Positions 1-8,624 of a stretch of 64,000 bases of DNA are shown one piece after another (positions within the stretch are counted from its first letter, which is position 1; each line of letters starts with the position of its first letter). The stretch lies in the NCBI RefSeq assembly GCF_018100925.1, contig NZ_JAGJEH010000001.1, positions 186,001-250,000 of the forward strand, given 5' to 3'. The stretch is from Pseudoalteromonas luteoviolacea. GTDB taxonomy: Bacteria > Pseudomonadota > Gammaproteobacteria > Enterobacterales > Alteromonadaceae. The notes below the pieces were generated by a model. The model was not told the origin of the DNA, searched no databases, and saw only the letters and a list, made by a program, of their open reading frames with translations. Both the position numbers and the translations under genes were made by a program.

Positions 1-149
1 GAAAGAATTCGAAAAGCTAATGTACGCATATGTGTAATAAAATCAAATTATAAGGCACAAAGCAGCTGTCTCGATTTTTACACACAATAGCAAAAGTATC
101 GGCCAATACTGATTGCCTTTCTTACCAAGTATCGATTGTTAGGAATAAG

Positions 150-539
150 ATGAAAAAAAGTCCATTAAATGAGTTAGGATGCTGGCGTGAGCTTTCTACT
201 GGCGGCAAAGAACTGTGGCTTCAGAGCACATGCGATAGGTTCTTTCATGATGAATCCTTTATCATTGAGAGTATGGCGAATAGAGTCATTGAAATCGACG
301 GTGAACTCATTAATGAGCCGCTTGATTTCTTCTGCCTGATTGGCGAGATGGTTAATGGAGCAGAAGGGTACTTTGGTCAGTGTTTCCAAAGTTTTGATGA
401 TTGCTTATTTGGAGGGTTTGGCATTGAATTTCCAAGTACCATCGTGTGGAAAAACTTCTTGGCAACTGAAAAGTTGTTACCTAATTTCTGCAATGACATC
501 GTGGCAGCAATTCAATCAGTTCATGAACGTCAGTCATGA
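150..539 (+). CDS. barstar-family protein (orphan ribonuclease inhibitor)
   Basis: 129 residues. The middle of the protein (about residues 48-100) carries the barstar signature: an IDG strand, a hydrophobic helix, a GYFG turn, then SFDDCLFGGFG followed by a TIVW strand. Barstar (PF01337) binds and blocks barnase-type RNases in the cytoplasm. An AGGA ribosome binding site sits before the ATG. No barnase-like toxin is visible next to it, so it is an orphan immunity-type gene. A GTTAGGA heptamer at 138-144, close to an integron core site, directly precedes the gene, which would fit a captured cassette. Family assignment is fairly sure; the target nuclease is unknown. Confidence 0.75.
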   Translation: MKKSPLNELGCWRELSTGGKELWLQSTCDRFFHDESFIIESMANRVIEIDGELINEPLDFFCLIGEMVNGAEGYFGQCFQSFDDCLFGGFGIEFPSTIVWKNFLATEKLLPNFCNDIVAAIQSVHERQS

Positions 540-671
540 TATGAAGGCACACAACAAGCGATACAGCTAGTAATTGAGGATAAGGACTAATAAGGCCTTT
601 AAAATCAGGTTTATAGGGTTTGGCATCGCATTATTGTAGTAAACACTTTACTTTCCATTTTTACCTCCTCT
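540..671. other. short intergenic stretch, no gene seen
   Basis: No open frame with a start and ribosome binding site, and no clear hairpin. It separates the barstar gene from an insertion sequence remnant. Confidence 0.4.
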
Positions 672-779
672 TCAATGACAAATATTTAAATTAGAGTTGT
701 CCAGTTTTGCTCGATATACAGCAGGTGTCAGATCGCCAAGACTGTCATGTGTGCGTCCTTCGTTACGACTCAACCGTCA
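672..779 (-). pseudogene. C-terminal remnant of an IS3-family transposase
   Basis: Read on the minus strand, this stretch encodes about 34 residues up to a stop and contains NEGRTHDSLGDLTP followed by YRAKL. That matches the conserved end of IS3-family OrfB (typically N-x-x-RPHDALG-x-x-TP-x-x-YR). The rest of the catalytic domain and the terminal inverted repeats are missing, so this is decayed debris. The following 200 bases up to the hydrolase gene hold nothing I can assign. Confidence 0.65.
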
Positions 780-980
780 ATGCTGAACACTTCTTTCACT
801 TGAGTGAGTTTTTTAACTTTTTAGATTGCATCACCACAAGCATCGCTAAGGTTTTTCAGCAAAGGGAGCCGCGGCAAATGTGACGACCCAGCTAGATAAA
901 GCGTTACGACTGCTCACAGTTTCTCACATTAAAAGCATTTATAGTTTCACTGACTTTATTTGCTAAGGAAACAGCTCATC

Positions 981-2018
981 ATGAAAAAGTATAATTTTTG
1001 GGTATTATTAGTCGTATTTATTTTCGTCTCTTTATTATCTGCTTGTAACAACAATCAGTCGCAAAATGATCTCCAATATACAACGCATACCTTCGATTCA
1101 CTCAACCATCAACTCGTTGGCCGTCTTTATAAACCAAAACATCACACGGCATTTGATCCAATTGTCATTTTCGTTCACGGTGATGGTGCTATGGACAGCA
1201 CAGCTAAGAGCTTTTACCTCCCGATAACCGAATCATTAGCCGCTAAAAATATTGCTACTTTTTCTTGGAACAAACCGGGGGTTGGCGAATCACAAGGCAA
1301 TTGGTTATCGCAATCTATGAAAGAGAGAGCTACTGAAGTACAAGATGCGATTCAATATCTTCGTGTAGCGGGTTACCAACAAAGCCAGATTGGTTTACTT
1401 GGTTTTAGCCAAGCAAGTTGGGTATTTGCAAACTTGCACAATGAATCGCAACTCGATTTTATGGTGCTTGTTGGCGGTGCGGCTAATTGGTTGTCTCAGA
1501 GCCAATATAGTATGTGGATCCGTTTGGTGGATGAAGGAACAATTAGCGCTGACGACCTAGCTGCAATCGAGCGTATTAATCAGCTAACCGCCAAAGAGTA
1601 TCAGCTAATAAAAGCTGGGTATGACCATTACCTCGCAGCCCCACTGCATCAGGACCCTTACATGCCTGAGCCGATAAAAGATGAAGCGCGATTTAACTTT
1701 GTTAGAAAAAACATTGATGCAGATGTCTTTGAAGGCTTTAGTAAACTTAATCTTCCCATGCTAGCCATATATGGCGACAGTGACGTGCATGTCGACATTG
1801 AACATAGCCAAATTGAATTTGCGCATGCTTTTGCAAGCTCAAGTCAACAGCATGCCAGTCTAGAGCAGGTGACGATCCGTAATGCCACACATGGCTTGCT
1901 GAGACCTGATTTACCACTAGATGCTCTATTTTCTATAAAAAAGAAGCATTTTTCTCCTAGTGCAATAGAAACCATGGTCGAATGGATTGATTTAAAGCGA
2001 GAAACCAGTGAAAAATAA
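981..2018 (+). CDS. alpha/beta hydrolase lipoprotein
   Basis: About 345 residues from the ATG at 981, chosen because AAGGAAA lies upstream and because it gives a clean lipoprotein signal (MKKYN, a hydrophobic run, LLSAC). The mature protein is probably outer-membrane anchored. Hydrolase features are an HGDG oxyanion strand near residue 65, the nucleophile elbow GFSQAS, an Asp-containing YGDSD segment and a late NATHGLL for the catalytic His. It resembles dienelactone-hydrolase/esterase-like members of the alpha/beta superfamily. Substrate cannot be told from sequence. It stands alone on the plus strand. Confidence 0.75.
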   Translation: MKKYNFWVLLVVFIFVSLLSACNNNQSQNDLQYTTHTFDSLNHQLVGRLYKPKHHTAFDPIVIFVHGDGAMDSTAKSFYLPITESLAAKNIATFSWNKPGVGESQGNWLSQSMKERATEVQDAIQYLRVAGYQQSQIGLLGFSQASWVFANLHNESQLDFMVLVGGAANWLSQSQYSMWIRLVDEGTISADDLAAIERINQLTAKEYQLIKAGYDHYLAAPLHQDPYMPEPIKDEARFNFVRKNIDADVFEGFSKLNLPMLAIYGDSDVHVDIEHSQIEFAHAFASSSQQHASLEQVTIRNATHGLLRPDLPLDALFSIKKKHFSPSAIETMVEWIDLKRETSEK

Positions 2019-2255
2019 CTGTTGCCGCTAAAACTGAAATAACACTTGTGAATTGTCTAGGTTAGGTGCTAAACATACTCGCCCAAGGACTTTGGCAATT
2101 CTCTTGTGCCTCATGTTGTTTTCCACAAAAGAAGTATAAATAAGCCCTAACAAATTGATTAGTAGTAAATTTAACAGGAGGCGTTGTGCTACGTTTCTTC
2201 GAACTCAAAAATCGATTTACAAAGACTTGTCAATTATTAAGGCGTTCAAGTTAAG

Positions 2256-2520
2256 GTGAAAATCGCATTACTTCCCGGATTTGATGGCACTGGCTACTTT
2301 TTCAGATTTGCTGAAAAAGTTACCTTCGACTTTAAGTGTTGAGGTGATTTCCTATACGACTATTTCATCTCTATCATGCTACGAGCAAGCCCAATAAATC
2401 ACAGCCCTATACCAGGAATAAGATATCTTTAACTCTTATTAGGTTGTTGAATTTAGAGGGTTGTTCTTGGAAGTGTTTTGCAGCGAATTCGGCAAAGCTA
2501 TATTTTACGATACTTATAAC
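2256..2520 (+). pseudogene. frameshifted alpha/beta hydrolase fragment
   Basis: From GTG 2256 the first frame reads KIALLPGFDGTGYFF, a classic N-terminal hydrolase strand with the oxyanion PGFDGTG, and stops after about 28 codons. A one-base shift at about 2311 opens a second frame reading KKLPSTLSVEVISYT up to a stop near 2397. Degenerate coding continues to about 2520 (LNLEGCSW-like text). The protein family is clear but the gene is broken in at least two places. A possible degenerate attC-like repeat lies just upstream (about 2145-2255). Confidence 0.6.
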
Positions 2521-2676
2521 TAGATATTGTGCAATTAATTAGATCATCGTAATCTCACTTCATGACAGGGGGAGCTGATTTGTAGCAAATGGCGTTTCGC
2601 TCTTTATCGAACTGTATAAACATAGTTGACAACGAATATAATAAACCAGTGGACGTTTTTTAAAAACTATAGCTTT

Positions 2677-3270
2677 ATGAAATACTTTAAAAAAATGATT
2701 GAGCATTATATCCCTATCAATGATGATGAGTGGGCCGATGCGTGTGCAATATTTGACATAAAACATGTCAAAAAAGGAACTCAGGTACATCACGCTGGTG
2801 AAGTATTTAGTGAGATATGGTTTATTAAAAGTGGATTAGCGAGATCATATTTAAATGACATGAATGGCAAAGAACATACTTGGCAGCTCTATTTTCGTGG
2901 TAAAAGCAAACACGGTTTAAACCACTTTATGGACGATAGTGTCAGTTTTTATGAAAAAACAGGATCAATGCTCAATTTTGAGACTCTTGAAGATTCGGTT
3001 TTTTATGTTGCGCCTTTGGAAGCGCTTGATAAGTTTATATCACAAGATAAAAAATGGGGGCGTTTAGCAAGAATATGGATGCATAACACCTACTATTCGG
3101 CAACATATAAACGTGTTCTGTCTCTTATGTCAGAGACTGCTGCCCAAAGATATGATCGTTTACTTGATGAATACCCATTTATATTTAATCAAGTTAAGTC
3201 ATATCACATCGCTTCTTATCTTGGTATCGCCCCCCAAACATTGAGTAAATTAAAAAATGAATCTAGGTGA
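2677..3270 (+). CDS. Crp/Fnr-family transcriptional regulator
   Basis: 198 residues from ATG 2677; an upstream TTG at 2626 is in frame but less likely. The N-terminal half is a cyclic-nucleotide-binding-type barrel (KKGTQVHHAGEVFSEIWFIK, then GLARSYL). The C-terminus has a winged helix-turn-helix, with a YHIASYLGIAPQTLSKLK recognition region typical of the Crp/Fnr group. No Fnr-type cysteine cluster is visible, so oxygen sensing is not suggested. No ribosome binding site is obvious. Neighbours are cassette-like orphans, so its regulon cannot be guessed. Confidence 0.75.
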   Translation: MKYFKKMIEHYIPINDDEWADACAIFDIKHVKKGTQVHHAGEVFSEIWFIKSGLARSYLNDMNGKEHTWQLYFRGKSKHGLNHFMDDSVSFYEKTGSMLNFETLEDSVFYVAPLEALDKFISQDKKWGRLARIWMHNTYYSATYKRVLSLMSETAAQRYDRLLDEYPFIFNQVKSYHIASYLGIAPQTLSKLKNESR

Positions 3271-3445
3271 ATGAACTTTAGTATTTCGCTGTTTACCATG
3301 TGTTTTTTCTATGGAGGAGATGAACAGTGAATACCTTTCAAAAATTTAGATACCAACAGAGGCAAAATTGCCAGCCATACATTCGACACGTCTGGAATGC
3401 AAGTTGCGACAATGAGGCTAGTGTCATGTATAAGTATGGAGCGTC

Positions 3446-3877
3446 ATGATGGAACTGACACAAATAGGTGCACAACTCATCTTTATTGGAACCGTCTTTT
3501 TTCTTGTCGGTTTAATGCAAGGAGCCCTGATACCGTCCGTGAAAAATTCCCGGATGGCTCTTTCTGGTCACTTAACTGCGGTCCAATGCGCAATGGCGCT
3601 GGTTATTTTTGGTGTTATCTGGTCTCTGGTTGAGTTGCCTCAATCTTTAGACATTTTTGTGGCTTATGGCTGCGCATTGGGCTTCATACTTATTTGGCTA
3701 GGGATAACTATTGCGTCTGTGGCTGGTGCGAGTAAAGCACTGCCAATCGCTGGCGCTGGGTTTTCAGCTACCGTAATAACCGAACTTACGGTTAAGATTA
3801 TGGTACGTACAGGGTCTCTGCTATCACTTATTGCCTGCAGCTTGTTGGTTTTTGGATTAGTTCCAATACTTTGGTAG
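3446..3877 (+). CDS. HabB-like (hydroxylaminobenzene mutase-like) membrane protein
   Basis: 143 residues with four hydrophobic segments. After the first helix it has GLMQGALIPSVKNSRMALSGH, closely resembling the conserved loop (G-x-x-x-G-x-x-x-P-x-x-x-N-x-RMALSAH) of hydroxylaminobenzene mutase-type proteins. Those enzymes rearrange hydroxylaminobenzene to aminophenol, but most relatives have no proven activity, so the reaction is only a family inference. GGAG precedes the start. The gene is followed at once by an attC-like repeat, as in an integron cassette. Confidence 0.55.
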   Translation: MMELTQIGAQLIFIGTVFFLVGLMQGALIPSVKNSRMALSGHLTAVQCAMALVIFGVIWSLVELPQSLDIFVAYGCALGFILIWLGITIASVAGASKALPIAGAGFSATVITELTVKIMVRTGSLLSLIACSLLVFGLVPILW

Positions 3878-3888
3878 TCGTAATAGTT

Positions 3889-3992
3889 GCATAACGACGT
3901 CATCCAACCGACCTCTTTGGGTTTGGCACTTGATTGCGTCAGTCCAACCCCTAGAACACTCTGAAAATCATCGGCTGATGGCGGCGTTATAC
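3889..3992 (+). repeat. attC-like imperfect palindrome
   Basis: A 104-base element between two small genes. It begins GCATAAC and ends GTTATAC, complementary heptamers of integron core type. The outer arms pair over about 15 bases (GCATAACGACGTCAT against the complement of ATGGCGGCGTTATAC, four mismatches). A central stem pairs GGGTTTGGCACT with AGTCCAACCC. The next gene starts 15 bases after the second core. No integrase gene is in the window. Confidence 0.5.
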
Positions 3993-4006
3993 GTTCGAGG
4001 AATCGT

Positions 4007-4495
4007 ATGATATTTAAAAAAATAGAAGAAATACATTGGAATAGGATTTTAGAAATTCAGGATGAGTCTTATCAAGAGGTTGGCACTGAAGAATTAGATG
4101 TACTCAAAAGTAAAAATGCGGTTGCTCCTGACACTTGCTTTGTATGCGTGTCAAAAAGCGGAGGGGTAGTCGGGTACTTATTAGCCCACCCATGGAATGG
4201 AGTTTACCCTCCAAAGCTGTTTGAACCATTACCAAACATCACACACTGTGAGTATTTATATCTTCATGATATGGCTATAAGCCCTCAATCAAAGGGGAGA
4301 GGAGTTGGTCGTGCAGCAGCCTTAAAACTATTTGAAATAGCAAAAAATAAAGGAATGAATAAAGTAGTGCTAGTTGCGGTACAGGGCTCGGAAAGCTTTT
4401 GGTCGACAATAGGGTTCCAAGAAGTTAAAGGTGTCAGTGTATGTTCAAGCTATGGCGAAAAAGCGCTTTTAATGGAAAAAGTTTTAGCTGTATAA
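4007..4495 (+). CDS. GNAT-family N-acetyltransferase
   Basis: 162 residues, normal length for a single GNAT domain. Motif A is visible: a LYLHDMAISPQ strand followed by the acetyl-CoA pyrophosphate loop Q-S-K-G-R-G-V-G. Motif B follows (VVLVAVQGSESFWSTIGFQEV). It should transfer an acetyl group from acetyl-CoA to a small molecule or protein amine; the substrate is unknown. It lies between two attC-like repeats, so a cassette origin is likely. Confidence 0.8.
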   Translation: MIFKKIEEIHWNRILEIQDESYQEVGTEELDVLKSKNAVAPDTCFVCVSKSGGVVGYLLAHPWNGVYPPKLFEPLPNITHCEYLYLHDMAISPQSKGRGVGRAAALKLFEIAKNKGMNKVVLVAVQGSESFWSTIGFQEVKGVSVCSSYGEKALLMEKVLAV

Positions 4496-4555
4496 CATGA
4501 GGTGCAGCCGATTGCCACGAGTACCTCCATTATCAGAGGTTAAACGTTGCGTTAA
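4492..4555 (+). repeat. possible attC-like element
   Basis: Starts at GTATAAC overlapping the stop of the acetyltransferase gene and ends with GTTAAGC, which fits the GTTRRRY core. Between them is a hairpin ACCTC / GAGGT with an extended arm (GCCACGAGT against ACGTTGC). The left core is a poor match to the right core, so this is weaker than the repeat at 3889. Confidence 0.3.
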
Positions 4556-4908
4556 GCGTACCAATCGGATTCATTGAAACTATAAATTTTATTGTGGTTA
4601 CTATAAAAATGAATGTTTAGGAATATACTAGACCTTGTAGAGTGTCTAATTTCATTTGTTTGACTTGAGTGGATTAATTTACGCGGAAATACGCATTTGG
4701 AAGATAGATGGTTAAACATAATTAGCCCGTTGTTTTGTCTTTGCGGTGCGACTGGGCTGTCTTCTGGACACTTACCAAATTAAATTTTTAGACTTAACGA
4801 GTCAATTAAACATTGAACTTAAAATAGCTGGCTAATATACCTTCGTTGTTAATTTTGCTTGCTATTTTACGTCGTTTATTCAGGTTTTAGCTTTCAAAGA
4901 GGATGAAA
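4556..4908. other. intergenic, no gene seen
   Basis: About 350 AT-rich bases with no convincing open frame on either strand, apart from the ribosome binding site of the next gene. Confidence 0.4.
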
Positions 4909-5232
4909 ATGGCTACAGATAGCGAAAATACGGTGCTTGATACTGAAATATCAAAGCTCTATCTAAAAGTATTAGAAGATCCCAAATTAGATCTGGAACA
5001 CAAGAAAGTCCTATTGGATGAGATACGCAAGTTGAGGCCTGCATCAGAAAACAGGTGGAATTTTCGCTGGGTAATTTGGGCGTTGGCGCTTGTAGCAATA
5101 ATATCACCAGTCGCTTCTGCTATAGCCTTAATTTTTAGCAAAGAGCCAAACATTTCGGAAGGTGTTTTGGCTCTATCTTCAACTGCTGTAGGCGCTCTTG
5201 CTGCTTATGTAACGTCAGGACTAAAAAAGTAG
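4909..5232 (+). CDS. small membrane protein of unknown function
   Basis: 107 residues. The ATG at 4909 is preferred over the one at 4903 because AGAGG at 4898-4902 gives it proper spacing. The N-terminal half is charged and probably helical (LDLEHKKVLLDEIRKL). The C-terminal half has two hydrophobic helices, WVIWALALVAIISPVASA and GVLALSSTAVGALAAY. I do not recognise a family. Its isolated position among cassette-like genes suggests an orphan accessory protein. Confidence 0.6.
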   Translation: MATDSENTVLDTEISKLYLKVLEDPKLDLEHKKVLLDEIRKLRPASENRWNFRWVIWALALVAIISPVASAIALIFSKEPNISEGVLALSSTAVGALAAYVTSGLKK

Positions 5233-5267
5233 ATTTTGAGTAAATAAAGAAAAGCTGACAAGCCACT

Positions 5268-5311
5268 ATCAATAGGGTCAGAGTCGTTGATTTCAGCGCG
5301 GGAATATCAAT
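5268..5311 (+). repeat. REP-like interspersed repeat, copy 1
   Basis: Contains GGGTCAGAGTCGTTGAT followed by TCA, CGGGAATA and CAAT. A near-identical 44-base copy lies at 7880-7923. The GGGGTCAGAGTCGTTGAT motif is, as far as I recall, common beside REP-associated tyrosine transposase (Y1/RAYT) genes in gammaproteobacteria. No such transposase is present here. Confidence 0.55.
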
Positions 5312-5520
5312 AATTATGTCGTTTCAGTGATGTAATACAAATAATCGTCAATTCTCGATTTTTGCAGGCTGTTTTGGCGTTGAAAATACGGGGTGTAGTT
5401 GTTATTAAGTTACTAAAAGTAATAAACAAAGTTTGCTTGATATGGTGTATATCTCAATTGTAGTTAAAAGAGGTATCCGTGAATTCACGCTAAGATGTTG
5501 TTATGTACCATGGAGGACGA

Positions 5521-5898
5521 ATGAGAGACGGAGCTTTCTACTTGGGGGTTGGCTTTCTTTTTACACATGAATTAGATGCCATGAGAAACAATGAATGGCT
5601 GGTTTTACCAATTGTTAGTTGGTTACCCCCTGATATAGCCGAACTGACTTTTGTCCTAACTCATATACCGTTGTTTGCGATTTTAGTGGCTTTGATTGCA
5701 AGCCCAAACGACAACGTGAGATTTAAAACTAAGTTTTGGCTGTCTATGTTTCTCGTAGTGCATGGTATTCTGCATGTTGCATTTATGGGGCATGATAATT
5801 ATGAATTTAACTCTTGGGTTTCTGACCTACTAATTTTCGGTGGTTCATTATGTGGAATAGTTTACATTTTTCTTAGTAAAAACAAACCTAGTACATAA
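5521..5898 (+). CDS. small membrane protein, DUF6713-like
   Basis: 125 residues from ATG 5521, which has GGAGG four bases upstream; an in-frame ATG at 5503 overlaps a core-like GTTATGT. The protein has a short hydrophobic start, then FTHELDAMRNNEWLVLP, a pattern I associate with DUF6713-type membrane proteins, then three further hydrophobic helices. The His and Glu in THELDA, and a second His-rich stretch (VHGILHVAFMGHD), could bind metal, but this is a guess. Function unknown. Confidence 0.55.
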   Translation: MRDGAFYLGVGFLFTHELDAMRNNEWLVLPIVSWLPPDIAELTFVLTHIPLFAILVALIASPNDNVRFKTKFWLSMFLVVHGILHVAFMGHDNYEFNSWVSDLLIFGGSLCGIVYIFLSKNKPST

Positions 5899-6357
5899 CA
5901 AGTCACTCAGGCAGAGCAAAGGTATTTGACTTTTGTTGATGCGCTTGGGGAACCTATCATAAAGGGTCTTCTAATCAGATTTTGTAAGCGCACGTATGGC
6001 AGGGGGTGACTAACTTCCATCATCACGTAGTACTTTCGCCGTCTAACTTCTTTGCCAAGAGTGATTGTCGATTACATAGTTCTTTCCTGATTGTATTTTT
6101 CTGGCGACTCAATTGAACATAATGGTGAGTTTCTTTCCAATGAAGAAGTTATATTGCTTTATGACAAACTCGCCGTGGGGTTGTTCAGGGCGAATGATCC
6201 AATATGGCACCAATCAACAGACGAGACACTGTATTCAAATCTTGTTTGACAGGTTACTACTAAACAAGAAAACAAAACCAGCTGGCTTGTGTTTCTTTTC
6301 AGCTCATTGTAGCAAAGTATATTTGCGCCCAGTAGTAAAGCGTTAGTTTCCTATTAG
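5899..6357. other. intergenic, no gene seen
   Basis: Begins with ACATAACAAGTCACTCAG, which looks like the left end of an attC site, but no matching right half could be found. The one open frame here (about 6113-6346) has no family resemblance and no ribosome binding site. Confidence 0.35.
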
Positions 6358-6704
6358 TGTATGTGAATTGGTTGAATTATTAACAATAAAGACTTCAGCT
6401 TTTTGGAAAGCTTATATTGGAGGCATATCTTTGGGAGCTTTGGAATATGGCTAATGTTTCATGTCGTGGTTTATTCTGTTTTTCATTATCACCAGTAGAT
6501 TGTTGTACCAAAAAATAATAGCGGATGATAAAAGGGGGTTAGTTTTTAATACTCAAACTAGAAGAATATCCAAGCGAAATACCCAAGAGGCATATCCAAC
6601 AAATCTCTGAGGGTGATTCATTTTATGGATCAAGATATATTAAGGTTTCCTTTCGAAATGGTATTACAGTCAATAACAATACGCCTATTCAGTTTTTGCG
6701 GTAA
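6358..6704 (+). pseudogene. decayed small membrane-protein gene
   Basis: One frame reads ELVELLTIKTSAFWKAYIGG up to a TAA near 6450, then continues in the same frame through a hydrophobic helix (WFILFFIITSRLLYQKI) and a basic segment to a second stop near 6607. A one-base shift then opens ISEGDSFYGSRYIKVSFRN ending at 6704. The run of plausible protein across a nonsense codon and a shift indicates a broken gene. No family recognised. Confidence 0.45.
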
Positions 6705-6933
6705 AACCTCTCGAAGAGTCGTTAACTTGACTGTGTATATTTTTTCGTAAAACCCTAATAAAATTGCAAATAAGCTGAATTAAGTAAGGTTAAATAGAAG
6801 AAAGTTGCTAATAGAAGCAGCCAACAAGCCGCTAAATTAAGGTTCACAAAAGCGGTCATACCATTTGCTGAGTAAATCGCCCGCCTGCATTTGGTTTACA
6901 TTAGTAGCGGGCACTAGAGCTAAGGAAAGAGCT

Positions 6934-7380
6934 ATGAATAAAACCAATATATTGATACCACTGACACTTTTTTTGACTGCGTGTACATCAGCACCTGACA
7001 TTGAAGAAGTTCAAGCGAATTATCTAGACCTGTCATCAAAAGAGCAAGTTAAACTTGTTGAAGAATACTGGACTATTCTTAAAAGAGTTGAACCAAGGTA
7101 TCCGATTTCAGCAGCTAAAAATAATATATCTGGCTGTGTTGATTTGATTGTTGGCATTGGCCAAAACGGAAAAGTCAAAGGTTATAAAGTCCGCTCTTCA
7201 TATCCTAAAGGCGTATTTGATGATCATGCAGCGGCGGCCCTATTCAAGTGGAAATGGAAAGCTACTGAAAAAAATAAGGATAGTGCACCTGTTTTAACCT
7301 CCGTTCGTTTGGACTTTACTACAAGCAGAAACCCAACTGATATTGAATATCTTAAAAACTGTCCAATCAGTGAAATTTAG
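6934..7380 (+). CDS. lipoprotein with TonB C-terminal-like domain
   Basis: 148 residues from ATG 6934, which is preceded by AAGGAAAG and gives a lipobox LTAC near residue 15. Residues about 50-130 match the TonB C-terminal fold: EPRYPISAAKNNISGCVDL, then an IGQNGKVKGYKVRSSYP strand pair, an HAAAALFKWKW helix and a final beta strand. Proteins of this kind are not usually energy transducers but free periplasmic TonB-C modules. It lacks the N-terminal membrane anchor and proline-rich arm of true TonB. An attC-like hairpin follows the stop directly. Confidence 0.7.
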   Translation: MNKTNILIPLTLFLTACTSAPDIEEVQANYLDLSSKEQVKLVEEYWTILKRVEPRYPISAAKNNISGCVDLIVGIGQNGKVKGYKVRSSYPKGVFDDHAAAALFKWKWKATEKNKDSAPVLTSVRLDFTTSRNPTDIEYLKNCPISEI

Positions 7381-7449
7381 CGCTTACAAAGTCGTAAACG
7401 TGGACAAAAAGTTCGTGCTTTTTGTGCCGTTTACGGCAAGCGTCGGTTT
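7380..7449 (+). repeat. attC-like long hairpin
   Basis: Starts at the end of the preceding gene. Arms CGCTT / AAGCG, GTAAACG / CGTTTAC and ACAAAAAG / CTTTTTGT pair around a six-base loop. GGACAAAAAG with CTTTTTGTGCC is a familiar attC arm sequence. The expected right core is degenerate (GTCGGTT instead of GTTRRRY). Confidence 0.4.
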
Positions 7450-7463
7450 ACAAGGAGAAATAT

Positions 7464-7823
7464 ATGAGTATGGATGTAGCCGTTTGAGTTACTTGCCTCG
7501 CAACTTTACCCGCAGACCTTCCGCACCCAGATGACTGGAATATTGAAACGTGGGATGATTTCACGTCGTACGTATATTCAAGCCCTAAAATGGACTGGCA
7601 GATTGTACTCGAAAAGCTTGATGATATTGAAAAGCCTACGGCTCAAGCGTTAAAGTTGATCCCAGGTTTAATGCATGGTTATGTTCTTTCTTTAGAGCCG
7701 ATTGGTGCCGATGAATTAGGGTTCAAAATACTGGAAGAAGCAATTCAATCTTTGGCAAATAAATGTAATGGTGCTGTCGTTGAGTGGCCTTCAGGTACTA
7801 GTAAGATTGACCCAAAGTTGTAA
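7464..7823 (+). pseudogene. hypothetical gene interrupted by an in-frame TGA at codon 8
   Basis: AAGGAG precedes an ATG at 7464 that reads MSMDVAV, then TGA (7485-7487), then continues open in the same frame for 111 codons to the stop at 7823. The text after the TGA is protein-like (LPHPDDWNIETWDDFTSYVY, then MDWQIVLEKLDDIEKP). Translation from the internal ATG at 7590 would give a 77-residue C-terminal product. The simplest reading is a nonsense mutation; a sequencing error or recoding is possible. No family recognised. Confidence 0.6.
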
Positions 7824-8198
7824 ACTAACAAGCAATTAAATTGGGATGAAAACTCGCAGGCTTTTTCGTTTTGCTCAGTATCAAAGGGGTCAGAGTCGTT
7901 GATATCACGGCGGGAATACCAATGTTTAGATAATCAAGGTGCCGCATAGAAAATAACCGTCAGCGGTTTTATTTTCACCTATTTATACGTCTGGGTTGGC
8001 CGTTTGAAAGCGTTAAAACCCATTGTTTCAGTTTGGCGAAGCCATAATGTATATTGGATACATCAAATGAATGTTTACAAACGATCGAGCCCATGTGATT
8101 ATTAGGACTTGTAATTTATTCTGTTCTTTTGGTATTTATTCAGGTTATTTTCCCCAGCATATACGGCTAGAAAATTGATTGGCTACAGGAGTTTTTTC
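7824..8198. other. intergenic with REP-like repeat and possible attC remnant
   Basis: Begins with TAACAAGCAATTAAATTGGG, resembling the left end of an attC site, with a weak partner GCGTTAAAAC near 8008. The second copy of the REP-like repeat (7880-7923) lies inside. No gene seen. Confidence 0.4.
7880..7923 (+). repeat. REP-like interspersed repeat, copy 2
   Basis: GGGGTCAGAGTCGTTGAT followed by ATCAC and CGGGAATACCAAT; matches the copy at 5268-5311 with a few substitutions and the same orientation. A cassette-like gene block lies between the two copies. Confidence 0.55.
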
Positions 8199-8531
8199 AT
8201 GGAAGAAAGTAACGCTTTTTTTATCATTTACTCTGTTTTTCACGGAGCTGCGGGTGTAATAGGTGTAGCAAGTATTGTAATTGCCTTCGTAGCAGCATAC
8301 AAGTTTAGCAAGGTTAAGCAATTACCATGGGGAAATGTATTGCTTTACTCCTTATTAGTTTCCGTTGGGCTTTCAGTTGCGGAGTGGGTAATTATCGACT
8401 TCTTTTTGGAACCTTCAACTGAAAGGGTTGTATTAGCGGAGAGTATATTTCTTTTTATATTGACCATCCCTTATTTGGTGGGCTGTATTGCCATTTATAA
8501 AATTGCTGGCCATATTAATCAAATTGAATAA
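8199..8531 (+). CDS. small membrane protein of unknown function
   Basis: 110 residues from ATG 8199, chosen over the in-frame start at 8175 because CAGGAG sits seven bases upstream. Three hydrophobic helices are visible (about residues 8-35, 47-66 and 82-104) with a short charged C-terminus. No conserved motif that I recognise. Probably an inner-membrane accessory protein. Confidence 0.55.
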   Translation: MEESNAFFIIYSVFHGAAGVIGVASIVIAFVAAYKFSKVKQLPWGNVLLYSLLVSVGLSVAEWVIIDFFLEPSTERVVLAESIFLFILTIPYLVGCIAIYKIAGHINQIE

Positions 8532-8624
8532 TAAAGCTCCTAGTAGCTTCCTTTAGAGTGCGTTGTGGACACGCGAAAAGGCCATTTATATTTACATTCA
8601 AGTGAACAAAATGGTTGAACTATA

